Shown here piece after piece: positions 22,750-32,181 of a stretch of 64,000 nucleotides of DNA (its first letter is position 1; each line of letters begins with the position of its first letter). The notes under the pieces are model-generated. The model was given only the letters and a program-made list of their open reading frames with translations. It had not been told where the DNA came from and ran no database searches. A program made the translations under genes and the position numbers. The stretch lies in NCBI GenBank assembly GCA_010015805.1, contig ML978132.1:372001-436000 (forward strand), read 5' to 3'. The stretch comes from Rhizodiscina lignyota (Eukaryota; Ascomycota; Dothideomycetes; Aulographales; Rhizodiscinaceae).

Positions 22750-24270
22750 ATGGAAGTAAACAGTCCTTCAGCGAAACCACAGCGTACGAAACATCAGCAC
22801 TCGAAGAGTGCGGCGAACGCTACACCTATGAAGGCCAACAACAACAACAAAGAGCAGCTTGCGGGTAATTTGTCCTCAAATCGACGACCAGGTAATAACC
22901 GGAATCGTCGCAATCCGCAGCAAGGCCAGCAAAACCAGCAAGTGCCGGCATGGGACAGCGCTACGGTCACAAACCCTACTGATGGCTACTTCGACGTGAA
23001 CGGCAACTTTGTAATGTCCCAGCCAGGTCAAGCTTGGGATTCAGCTGAAGACTCACCCCGGCAGAACAAGGCGAACAGAAAGACACCGCGGAAGGCAAAG
23101 AATCAACGGCCGAATAATAACGATGGATATGTAAGCCAAGGCAGATCTGATGTCGATCGGCAGAACCAAAATCGAAGGCGCAATTCTCCTGGAGCGGTTA
23201 ATCCCGCAAATTATGCATATGCCGGTCCAACATTCGTAAACTCTCCAGCTGGATCAGCTTTCCCAAAGCCTACTGCGTTCTCAAAATCACTTCCACAATT
23301 GCCTTCAGAAGAGCCTAACGGCAGCATGCAAGCTCGACTAGACCAAGAACCAAATGGCCAAGACCAAAGTCCAGACAACGACATCTCTCCGCTAGCATCC
23401 AATGCCAATTCGATACCACCGCTACCACACCGAGAAGAATCCCCCTTGGACTTCTTCTTTAAAGCAGACAGAGCAGAAAAGGCGAGACTAGCATCAACCT
23501 CGAACGGTCCGACAACTCCGAATGGAAAGCTCGCTCATCTTCCAGTTCAATCAGAACCTCCTCGCGCCAACAATTGGTCTGAGATTTATGGTAATGGCTT
23601 TCGGCATCACTCCCGCACCGGGTCCTACGACTCTCAGCGAGGAATATTTGCACTTGAATTGGATGGTACAAGCGTCCAGCCCAACCAAACAGATATGAGT
23701 CCACCTCGAGACTTGCCCAGGCCCAGCGTGCAACCTCAAGATAGCCAGAAATCGCTTCGCGACTTTCTCCACTCGACTGCAAGTGGAGGTCCATCATCAC
23801 CTCAGTCATTACCGCCAATCAACCGTAATCCTTCAGGCTATTCTTCCGACAGCCAGAACACTTCTCCATTCTTACGACCTCACCCGGCGCAAATCCGCAG
23901 CTCCTCTGGACCCAGCACACCCGTCTCATACCCTCAACAACACAACCCCAATAACCCACTCCACTACGGCAACCGCAATCTCTCACCTCTCTTTAAAGCC
24001 GCCGGGAACGACCGCCCTCTCCCGCGCTCATCTAGCAGTCTAAGACGTGAAGTCACCTCATCGCCCACCTCAGACTCAGTGGAGCTACCGGCTTTTTCCA
24101 CTCCGCCCACACAACCACCCTCGTCGGTCGGCAGGAGCAAGAGCTACGGACACGCGCACACGACACAGCAGAATACGACCGTGGACGTCAAATCCATGGA
24201 AGATGATTTACGACGCATGCTTAAGATCACGGCATTTGGCGGCGGCGCAGGCGCAGGCACGGCTTTGTAG
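22750..24270 (+). CDS. PNRC-motif protein, probable mRNA-decapping cofactor (Edc1-like)
   Basis: Single exon, 506 aa, ATG at 22750. Nearly the whole protein is disordered and rich in Asn, Gln, Ser and Pro. One block, YAGPTFVNSPAGSAFPKP at about residues 156-173, matches the PNRC motif (YAGxxFxxSPxxSxLPxP), which in vertebrate PNRC and fungal Edc1-type proteins contacts Dcp1/Dcp2. It is followed by a short helix-like block (SPLDFFFKADRAEKAR). The C-terminus has a conserved-looking helix (MEDDLRRMLKITAF). Activation of decapping is inferred from the motif only. The family is known in fungi mostly as hypothetical proteins. Confidence 0.75.
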   Translation: MEVNSPSAKPQRTKHQHSKSAANATPMKANNNNKEQLAGNLSSNRRPGNNRNRRNPQQGQQNQQVPAWDSATVTNPTDGYFDVNGNFVMSQPGQAWDSAEDSPRQNKANRKTPRKAKNQRPNNNDGYVSQGRSDVDRQNQNRRRNSPGAVNPANYAYAGPTFVNSPAGSAFPKPTAFSKSLPQLPSEEPNGSMQARLDQEPNGQDQSPDNDISPLASNANSIPPLPHREESPLDFFFKADRAEKARLASTSNGPTTPNGKLAHLPVQSEPPRANNWSEIYGNGFRHHSRTGSYDSQRGIFALELDGTSVQPNQTDMSPPRDLPRPSVQPQDSQKSLRDFLHSTASGGPSSPQSLPPINRNPSGYSSDSQNTSPFLRPHPAQIRSSSGPSTPVSYPQQHNPNNPLHYGNRNLSPLFKAAGNDRPLPRSSSSLRREVTSSPTSDSVELPAFSTPPTQPPSSVGRSKSYGHAHTTQQNTTVDVKSMEDDLRRMLKITAFGGGAGAGTAL

Positions 24271-24853
24271 AGCATCGTTGGCGCGTTAAGAATTTTTCAT
24301 GTGTACGTTTTCTCTTTTTGCAGCGGATTTTGGAATAGGATGGGAAACATATCTATGGGCTGTTATTTATCTCTAGCTTCACCTTTTTGGGACTTTGGTC
24401 GAGATACCCCGGGATATGTGCTCTCTGCTTTTTTGGGTCTTCCTGTCCATACTTATGCTACTCTCTTCGGAGTATGCATCCAAGTATTTTATGAAGTAGA
24501 AAGAGCGGGAGTAGTGGAGAGCGGAGCTGAGATGGGCCGCTGAACGGTGGAAGTGGACACAAAAAAAGGAAAAAAACAAAAACAAAATTGGCCTGGGTTC
24601 GAGGGCCTTTTTTGGAAGACATAACTTAGCTATGACAATAAATCTAAGCTATGATCTCCCAACTTCTATGTCCGAGTGAGTTCGTTGTGAAAACACATTC
24701 CCCGACGGCAATATTTGGCTGGGGTTGAGCTTCGAGTCATTACCATGGCCTGGAGGGTAGACCAAAGACACACCACAGTGCGATGTAGATTGGGGATAAT
24801 AACAAGGATGACATTGAATGAAAGAGCCCGGTGCATTGAACAACTGTAGAGCG
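24271..24853. other. 3' flank of the PNRC-motif gene
   Basis: About 580 bases with no gene seen. A run of A and AC-rich bases lies near 24560-24590. A B-box-like GGTTCGAGGGC at about 24596 has no matching A box or cloverleaf. Confidence 0.45.
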
Positions 24854-25405
24854 CTGACTTGAGTGTAATCGCAGAGCAGGGCGGGTATGGGTGTAACGCA
24901 GTAAGGTAAGCAAATCTCCCTCTTCAAGCCAATCGAGAGCATCTCCGGAGGGTTGACTTTCTATGCCTTGGAGTGTGTTTGACCTTGTCGCGCGGCTTTG
25001 CATAGAAATTCTTCAATACTGACTCGAGAGTAGTAGTCCTTAATTACAAGTATGGTTGCAACGCAGCAGGGTAGACATATCTCCCTCGTCGAGTCAAGGG
25101 AGAGCATCTCTGGAGGTTTGACTGTCTATGCTTCGGAATGTATTTGACTTAGTCGCGCGGCTTTGCATGGAAGTTCTTCAATGCTAACCCGAGAGTAGCA
25201 GTCCTTAATTGTAAGTATGGCCGCGACGAACAGTGTAATTGAGTTTTTCTCTTTAAGACAATCGAGAACATCTCTAAAGGTTTGATTGTGTACACTTCGG
25301 AGTGTATTTGACTTGGCTTCTCGGCTTTACACAGGAACTGTTAAAGGCTAACTCGATGGTAGTATTCATTGATCGCAAGCGTAGTCGCAACGCAGCAGCG
25401 TCGTA
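24854..25405. repeat. tandem repeat, 165-bp unit, about 3.3 diverged copies
   Basis: Units begin at about 24854 (CTGACTTGAG), 25019 (CTGACTCGAG), 25184 (CTAACCCGAG) and 25348 (CTAACTCGAT, partial). The spacing is 165, 165 and 164 bases. Shared blocks include a GAGAGCATCTCTGGAGG-like stretch, TCGCGCGGCTTTGCAT and AGTCCTTAATT. Copies 1 to 3 are clearly diverged, so the array is old. It lies between the ends of two convergent genes and has no open frame running through it. Confidence 0.85.
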
Positions 25406-25607
25406 GTCCACATCTATCGTAGTGCGCACGGCTGACCTGTAAACCAGGAGGTCTGCACCGATAATGTTAAGGAATATATATACACTATTCGAATCTAACC
25501 ATGAGCATGCAACTTGACTCTTCGTAAATACATGAAACATTAGATTACTCATTAATATCATTCTCAGCCAGAAGGGTATAAGAATCTCATTGCTGCTCGT
25601 CAGAACA

Positions 25608-26693
25608 TCACCGAAGCTCCAGTCCGCCACTGGATGTCTGCTGGCTCCCATCCAGCTCCGAGGCGAGTAATCTCGAGTCTGTCGCCGTAAATATATTCCG
25701 ATTGTGAGTCCCCGCCGGTACAGCTGGCCCGTTGTAATACTGGATCATCCCCTGGTTCTCGGGCTCTACCAGCTGCGGTCGCCGTCTCCATCGGAAGACA
25801 GCCCAAATGGCAGAGGCTATGAGAGCTAGCCCCGCTAGTGATACGCCGACGCCGATTCCGGCTTGGGCGCCTGTAGATAGAGACTCGTGCGTTGATGCTG
25901 TGGGGGATGCGGATGCGGATGCGGATGAGGATGTTGACGATGTAGATGCGGATGTTGATAATGCGGATGTTGATGATGCGGATGTTGATGATGCGGATGT
26001 TGATGTTGAGGATGTTGATGACGCGGATCCGGATGCGGATGTTGATGATGTGGATGGAGTCACAGTAGCGGAAACGGTTTTGGCTGGTCTGGGGGTTTGT
26101 GACGAGACGGTGCTCTTTGATGAGACGGTAGACATAGTGGTATGGGGTAGGCGCGAAGAAGACGTCGTTGACGTAGTCGTAGAAGAGGACGTGGTAGTTG
26201 CGGGCAAGACCTTTAGGTCGCTAGACGCATATTCTATGTATATGCCATGCATTGCAACTAGCTGGCCACTGCTAGCCACCATAGGTCCATCTGGGAGTTG
26301 TAGTACCATTGGGTCTGAGAGCGCTGTAGAGCATCCAAGTCCCCCGTCAAGAGTTTGCCATGCTCTATTAAAATAAATTAGCTCCTGACGACGTTCGGAT
26401 CGGATCGGATCGCCTTACCCTGGGCAACAGAGCACTCCAGTAGCACCCGGATTGATGGATGTAGTCCTTGTTGCCGCCGAAACGTATCCCCAGGGACAAA
26501 CGCCAGGCGAGTATGGCGTAGCGACGGTAAATTGGGCGTGGTAGTTTGGGGGATAACACTCAGTAGACTGAATGTTTACATCCTTCACCAATATTGAAGA
26601 TTGGCCATTTCCGTATGTTGAGGCCGCTGTAGACCAGGTATAATCGTAATTGAAGCACGACGAAGGTGGCGTGAAGATTGTAGTTAATGCCAT
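25608..26693 (-). CDS. single-pass membrane protein with Ser/Thr stalk (fungal sensor-like)
   Basis: Exons 26693-26419 and 26364-25608, 343 aa. The intron 26365-26418 is GTAAGG...TAG and its removal keeps frame (CCPG joined to AWQTLDGG). The Cys-containing N-terminal ectodomain starts MALTTIFTPPSSC and has YSPGVCPWGYVSA and VLCCPG, an arrangement common in fungal proteins of unknown function. A long Ser/Thr/Ala stalk (about residues 150-230) precedes a membrane helix (AGIGVGVSLAGLALIASAIW), a basic stop-transfer RWRRRP, and a short cytoplasmic tail. The stalk resembles Wsc/Mid2-type wall sensors, but no WSC domain is seen. No N-terminal signal peptide is visible. The stalk DNA (about 25900-26060) is an imperfect GATGTTGATGATGCG-type repeat. 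Confidence 0.8.
25905..26060. repeat. imperfect microsatellite encoding the Ser/Ala/Thr stalk
   Basis: Short units of GATGCG, GATGTT and GATGATGCG alternate for about 150 bases on the plus strand. Read on the minus strand they encode Ser, Ala and Thr in the extracellular stalk of the flanking gene. Unit number changes by multiples of three would alter stalk length without breaking the frame. Confidence 0.7.
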
Positions 26694-28979
26694 AGTAAAC
26701 CGAGTTTAAGGCAAAATTAATTCACTGACATGGACAATTGCAAAAAAATTAGGGAAACCTCATGAGGTCTGCCTACTGATAGTATAAGTGCCTACAGAGT
26801 GGGTGGGTGGATTGCATATTTCTCGCAAGGCTGGATTGAGGCGGAGCGAACCATGCTGCCCATGGGGAGGCACCAGAAAGGCAATGAATATGCAAGCTTG
26901 ACAACGAGGCTGCAGCCGTGCCGCAATTTATATTGGAAATATGCAAGATAAAGCCACGGTTTGGGTTACATCCTGTGCTATCGATCGCAGGAAGACATAT
27001 GTTCGCCTCAGGCTGTAGGTTGTCCACCAGCGGTAGATAGGGATGAAATACGAGCAAGCCAATGCCATGGAGAGACTGAAGTACGTATCACACTATCATG
27101 GTGAATACTGACGCAATGCAAAGCGTTCCAGCATGATTATTTTTGGATACAAGAAAAGCGTATCGCAGTTGTCGTCTTCTTGTGAAATCTAGGAGCCTTT
27201 ATGAAGTCAGTCGGTTATATTTCGGAGAAGCCGCTCGATGGGAGTCTTCCCTCCCTGCCTCCCCTACCCGTCTCATTCTTTCAATTCACTCACTACATCT
27301 TTCAGGAAGTCGGTATTACCGTCATAAACCAGTTGAGCCCAAGTGAATCCGGGAATCGGTCTCACAATGACATTCTCTCCAAACTCGAATTTTGAATCTG
27401 CATGATCTGAAACCCAGTCGGAAGCATTGGAGGGGGCTGAGTCCTCTGCCGCAACCCTCCTGCAGGTGCACGTTTATCGAAGCAAACGCGATATGCTGCA
27501 GGTCTTGACGAATTCGTGTCCCTACTACAGTTTCCAATTGTATTACTTAGGAGAATTACATGGATGTATGAAGCGTTCTCTCTGTTTGTACAGTTGGTAA
27601 AGACAGGCGACTTAATTGGTATGTGTAGCTCAACCTGAGCCGTTATTTCCTGAGAGCGGGATTCCGCAAGGTGGACTCGCTCTTACTGTGGATGTATGCT
27701 TCTTAACCTCTTCCAATGTTCAATCCTCTCCATTGAGTCATCTAAAGAAGCCAGGACCTTCCAGTATGCCGTGCCTGCAAGGAGTTTCAGCGCCACCATT
27801 ATTCCACAGTGCAGTAGCAATGATAAACACCATCAATGCAACGAAGCATTGGCTACTTATCTAAGGCATGCTCAATAGCATCTCAGTCATCGCCCCCAGC
27901 CATGGCGTTGGCAGAATCATCTGGATACAAAAGCAGTTCGTCATAGTCTGCTAGACTTGGGCCCCAGAGCTATACTTGCGCCCGGGCAGTTACCTGGACA
28001 TTTAGTTCACCCGGATATCCACAGCTGTCAAATCAGTTCTGATGGGTCGGCGAAAGAGAAGGCCTTTAAACATCATAAACTGATGTGAGATATAGGCAAT
28101 CGAGCTAGCTGGATGAGCTGCCGCTCCAGTTGTTACTATTTCTCAAGTCTTTGGCTAGAGATGATAGAATAAGTGCGGCCCGAGCCCACAGGGTATCTCA
28201 GTGGGCATGCGAGGGCATCGCTAGAGACATGCCTTGAGTTGGTGTCGTGTTTCAAGCGGTCGTGTGATGACTGTGGAAAAGGGATGATGAAAGGCCAGCC
28301 TGAACTTAGAGCAATAGTACGATCACGGCGGAAGAAAGATGACCAGACTCGGAGTTGCACTTCAAACGCTCGTGCGAGCACCGCGGAAGAAGGATGACTG
28401 AAGTTAAAATTGTGCTCGTGCTATTAGTACGAGGTAGACGGAAGAAAGGCCATAAGCGTCGAGGAGAAAGGGGGCAAACTTAAAGTCTCAGCGATGAGTT
28501 CGTCATGGAGTGTATCATGAAATTAGTTGCCTGGCAGTGGGTACGACTAAGCTATACACGCAAATCTTTCTTCATTCGGGATGTCGGCCGTTGTTGTCGT
28601 TGGCAAACTTCGTACACATCCTTGGCGAGTTGGTCGCCTATGATACTGTCAAAGGTGTGCCAAGCCTCTGGCGGCGCTCGCACCACAGCCCACTTCAAGG
28701 CGCTGCCCCTCCAAGCACCTCCAACAATAAACATTCCTCTTGCACTGTCGACCTCATACGTCACCTCCACCTACAACCACTTGATTCCTTATCTTGTAAG
28801 TTGGCGCCTTGATTAGTCACCTACGTCCTGCATGACACAGTTGCGCACAGCCTTATTCCGCTGACGACTTCGAGGGGCTGACCGAGTTTTTGATAGCGTG
28901 CTGCCTTGACCTGACACATTGAAAAGTGCGAATAGCACCTTTTCTTCGAGCGAATTTCCCGCGCACATAATCTACGATC
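26694..28979. other. gene-poor region of 2.3 kb
   Basis: No recognised gene between the stalk protein and cofilin. Several frames of 60-105 codons on both strands lack domains and splice support. A degenerate direct repeat of about 110 bases lies at 28235-28460. The last 150 bases should be the cofilin promoter and leader. Confidence 0.5.
28235..28460. repeat. degenerate direct repeat, about 110-bp period
   Basis: Two related stretches are offset by about 110 bases. Each includes a TTTCAAGCGGTCGTG / CTTCAAACGCTCGTG block, a GGAAAAGGGATGATGA / GGAAGAAGGATGACTGA block, and an AGTACGA...CGGAAGAAAG block. Divergence is high, so this looks like an old local duplication. It has no coding potential I can support. 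Confidence 0.45.
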
Positions 28980-29775
28980 ATGGTAAGTAGTTCAGCAAAT
29001 ACATTGAGAGAATCTGCATGCTAACGACTCCTTTGCAGGCTCAATCAGGGTATGTAAACACTCATTATCTTGCGCAACTGCGCGACATCAACAGAGCCTC
29101 GCAGCACACCGCATGCTCCAATCGATCCTCTCTCGAACCCTATTCTCGCATGTGTCGCAGCCCACAATTGTCGCCTACCCTTTCGCAGTGATTTACTAAC
29201 TAGAATCGTCTTTCAATAGTGTCTCCGTGGCCCCCGAGTGCATCCAGGCCTTCAACGAGCTGAAGCTGGGGAAGGAAATAAAATGGATCATCTACAAGAT
29301 TAGCGACGACTGGAAGGAGATTGTCGTCGAGGAGTCGAGCAAGGAGGCCGACTTCGGTGTCTTCCGCCAGAAGCTGCTCGACGCGAAGAGCAAGGATCGC
29401 AAGGGCAAGGAAGGCATCGGCGGCCGCTATGCGGTGTACGACGTTGAGTATGACACTGATGGAGAAGGAAAGAGGTTCGTCACATCTCGTAAAGGGTCTC
29501 AAGCAAGACTAGACTGGAAACTGATGCAATGCAGGAGCAAGATCACATTCATCTCATGGGTACCTGATGATGCGCCGCAATACGTGAGTCTTTTGTTCCA
29601 CGCCCCTATCTCTTGTTCTTCACAACGCTAACTGAGTCAGCCCCGCATGATGTACTCGTCCTCCAAGGAAGCCATCAAGCGCGCCCTGAACGGCCTGGCT
29701 GCCGACATCCAGGCCAACGATGCCGATGACATTGAGCACGACACCATCATCCAGAAGGTCTCCAGGGGACGCTAA
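28980..29775 (+). CDS. COF1: cofilin (ADF family actin-severing protein)
   Basis: Five coding exons: 28980-28982 (ATG only), 29039-29049, 29220-29474, 29535-29583 and 29641-29775, giving 150 aa. The joined protein starts MAQSGVSVAPECIQAFNELK. It contains the ADF-homology fold (IKWIIYKISDDWKEIVVEE, RYAVYDVEYD, ITFISWVPDDAPQYPRMMYS and the actin-binding helix SKEAIKRALNGL). The N-terminal Ser after MAQ is the position usually controlled by phosphorylation in animal cofilins. Cofilin severs and depolymerises actin filaments and is essential in fungi. Introns are 56, 170, 60 and 57 nt; intron 3 uses GTTCGT. The first two exons are tiny, which is why the N-terminus is split by two introns. Confidence 0.96.
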
Positions 29776-30265
29776 ATCAGTCAAGCACAACCTTTACTGA
29801 TGTTGCACGACTGCAGCCGTAGCGGCTATGCACATATTGGTCGGTCATGGAGAGCAGAGGCGTGCTCATGACCTGAATGGACTAGCAGATGAGGCATGAC
29901 GTTTAAGCAGGTTGGGAGTTGTAAGCGATGGGTTTGGCAGATGGGTCGGATAGATACATTGGACCTGAAATTTCATTTGTATCATTCACCTCGAAAGAAT
30001 ACGAGCAGGCCTTCGCCCGATACCTACTATTTGCGCGATTTGACATTCAAGTGCATCGGTATTTGTGCCCTTTAACTGAGAACGATCCACTTCATTTCAC
30101 GAATGTGCATGTAATAAGCTGCAGAATGATCTCGTGGGTACTATTTGGATTCATAGACACGGTCGTACCCTCATGGACCATGTCTCAATGCTACCTGCTG
30201 GCAATGAACAGCAAAATTTTGTTCCACGACAAACTCCCCGAGCCCTGTGATGAAAAGACAAGAAT
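29776..30265. other. convergent 3' region of cofilin and RPL25
   Basis: About 490 bases between two convergent stops. A 113-codon frame on the plus strand has no recognised features. Confidence 0.5.
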
Positions 30266-30970
30266 CTAGACGATCGACAGCTTCGTGGCCGCGATATCCA
30301 GAGCATCGACGTCCGGTGTGAGCCTAGCGAAGGCCTTCTTCGTGCCGTCGGGGCTGCCCTATAGTTAGCGCATGGTCCTCAGGCAACAAGTCTGCAGTCT
30401 CTTCATACCGGATGAGTGTATTGACCTTGATGCAATCAACGTCGTACAGCTTCTTGATCGCCTCCTTAATCTGCCTCTTGTTCGCCTTGACGTCCACGAT
30501 GAACACGAGCGTGTTGTTCTCCTCAATCTTCTTCATCGCGCTCTCCGTGTTCAGCGGGTGGACGATGATCTTGTGCTGGTCGAGGCGCGGCTCATGGTTG
30601 ACGGCCTTGCGCGGGTACTTGGGCGCGCGCGAGAGCTGCAGCGTCTTCGGGCGGTGGAAGGTCGTGGATGTCCGCACCTTGCGCACCTTGTGCGAGTTGA
30701 CCTATATTGAACATAGGCCGTCAGCGATGCGGTTGCTGACACGCCTCTGGTAAGGTGAAGGTGCTTGAACGTACGCCTTTGAGCGTAGCCTTCGCGGCGG
30801 CGGAGGCCTTGCCGGCTGGCTTGCTGCCCTTTTTGGCGCCTGTGTGGGAGAGATATGTTAGCAGCAGTTTCAACGGGAGAAGTGGGATTGGTATGTATTG
30901 CTGATAGCTAAATCATTGCGGCGAGCTTTAAAGATGTTGCCATACCCTTCTTGTCTGTTTTCGGTGCCAT
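30266..30970 (-). CDS. RPL25: 60S ribosomal protein L25 (uL23)
   Basis: Exons 30970-30946, 30839-30775, 30701-30409 and 30353-30266, 156 aa. The protein starts [20 protein letters not shown] with the basic N-terminal extension of eukaryotic uL23, then continues with [19 protein letters not shown] and ends [19 protein letters not shown]. uL23 sits at the polypeptide exit tunnel, binds 25S rRNA domain III, and is the docking site for SRP and nascent-chain factors. Introns are 106, 73 and 55 nt; multiple introns in ribosomal protein genes are usual in filamentous fungi. It is divergent from BMT2, with 210 bases between the starts. Confidence 0.97.
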
Positions 30971-31180
30971 TGCTGGATGTGTGTGATGTAGATGTCGTTC
31001 AAGAAGAATTTGAAGGTGTGAATTTTGGATATGGTTGATGGAGAGTGCGAAGCGAGACGCTAGTGCCAAAAGAGGTATAGTCATTTTTTTTATCCGAACA
31101 TCAATCCTTATGTCTCAAGCGACTCGTCTAAAAACATTCAACCACAGTTCGATCATGTTTCTCAAGTCCATTTCGCATCA
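30971..31180. promoter_or_regulatory. bidirectional promoter between RPL25 and BMT2
   Basis: Only 210 bases separate the two divergent start codons. A poly-T/poly-A tract (about 31084-31093) lies within it, a feature of nucleosome-poor fungal promoters of ribosomal genes. Both genes serve the large ribosomal subunit, so shared control is likely but not shown. Confidence 0.55.
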
Positions 31181-32047
31181 ATGGCAGTCAAGAGGCGGAA
31201 GAGGAAGCCTGGTAGTCTCTCTCACGGAAGGCCTGCGACGCTGAAGAAACCAACGCCATCGCTTTCCGCTAAAGCGACGAGAACATTAATTAGAAGCCAC
31301 CATCGGCTTGAAAAGGCTCTTACAAAGGCCGAAAAAGAAGGAGATGCTGAAGCGATTGCCCAGATACGGAAGCAGATTTCGGACCAAGGAGGCTTGGAGA
31401 GTTATCAGCAAGCTAGCATCACTGGCCAGTCTACGGAGCGCGGTGGAGACTCCTCTAAGGTCTTGCTCGAATGGCTCGAGCCGCATCTGAAGGATGCAAG
31501 AGCAGCACGTAAAGCTAGAAAAGTAACGGTCCTGGAAGTCGGCGCACTTTCAATTGAGAATGCGATTTCGCAATCTGCCCATTTCGAAGTCACCAGGATC
31601 GACTTGAACTCGCAGCACCCGCAGATCAAGAAGCAAGATTTCATGGAGAGGCATATCCCAACGAAAGACGAGGACAAGTTTGACGTCTTGTCCCTTTCGC
31701 TCGTACTCAATTATGTCCCAGATGCCGGGGGCAGAGGGAAGATGCTCGCTCGTACAACTCCGTTCCTCAGGATTTTACCGAAGCCCGAGAGTCAGGGCCT
31801 CTTTCCATCTTTGTTTCTTGTCCTACCAGCGCCATGTATGACCAACTCGCGCTACATGAATGAAGAGGTCTTGGGCGACATGATGAAGAGTCTGGGGTAC
31901 ATATTGCAGAAGCGGAAGCTCTCCTCAAAGCTGGTATACTATCTCTGGGTGTATGAGGCAACAAGCCCAAGACCGGCTACTGTTCATTTTCCAAAGAAGG
32001 AAGTGAATCCAGGGAAGACCCGGAATAACTTTTGTATCACTCTGTGA
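31181..32047 (+). CDS. BMT2: 25S rRNA adenine-N1 methyltransferase Bmt2
   Basis: Single exon, 288 aa, ATG at 31181. The basic N-terminus (MAVKRRKRKPGSLSHGRPA) looks like a nucleolar targeting tail. A Rossmann-type SAM-binding core follows with LEVGALSIENAIS (motif I variant), then RIDLNSQHPQIKKQDFME and LSLSLVLNYVPDAGGRGKML, which are Bmt2 signatures. Yeast Bmt2 makes m1A at position 2142 of 25S rRNA. The protein ends in a short basic C-terminus. It sits next to RPL25 under a shared promoter. Confidence 0.92.
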   Translation: MAVKRRKRKPGSLSHGRPATLKKPTPSLSAKATRTLIRSHHRLEKALTKAEKEGDAEAIAQIRKQISDQGGLESYQQASITGQSTERGGDSSKVLLEWLEPHLKDARAARKARKVTVLEVGALSIENAISQSAHFEVTRIDLNSQHPQIKKQDFMERHIPTKDEDKFDVLSLSLVLNYVPDAGGRGKMLARTTPFLRILPKPESQGLFPSLFLVLPAPCMTNSRYMNEEVLGDMMKSLGYILQKRKLSSKLVYYLWVYEATSPRPATVHFPKKEVNPGKTRNNFCITL

Positions 32048-32181
32048 TGGTCGCTTTCTACATGCTTCATGGCTTCTAAGATCCAGTGATCTTCCGCAGT
32101 TTAGATACCCCTTAAGCAATCAAGACCAATAGCATTTCGTAGAATCCAATGATCAAACTCATACGGCTCCCACTTTTTGCA

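Noticed and set aside
24590-24620. tRNA-like B box (GGTTCGAGGGC) followed by a T run
   Set aside because: No A box, acceptor stem pairing or anticodon arm could be placed upstream.
25807-26376. Asp/Val-rich 189-codon frame on the plus strand
   Set aside because: It is the antisense shadow of the Ser/Thr/Ala stalk repeat of the membrane protein gene on the minus strand.
28552-28770. 72-codon minus-strand frame with a protein-like look
   Set aside because: No domain, no splice partner and an equally long frame on the other strand; not enough support.
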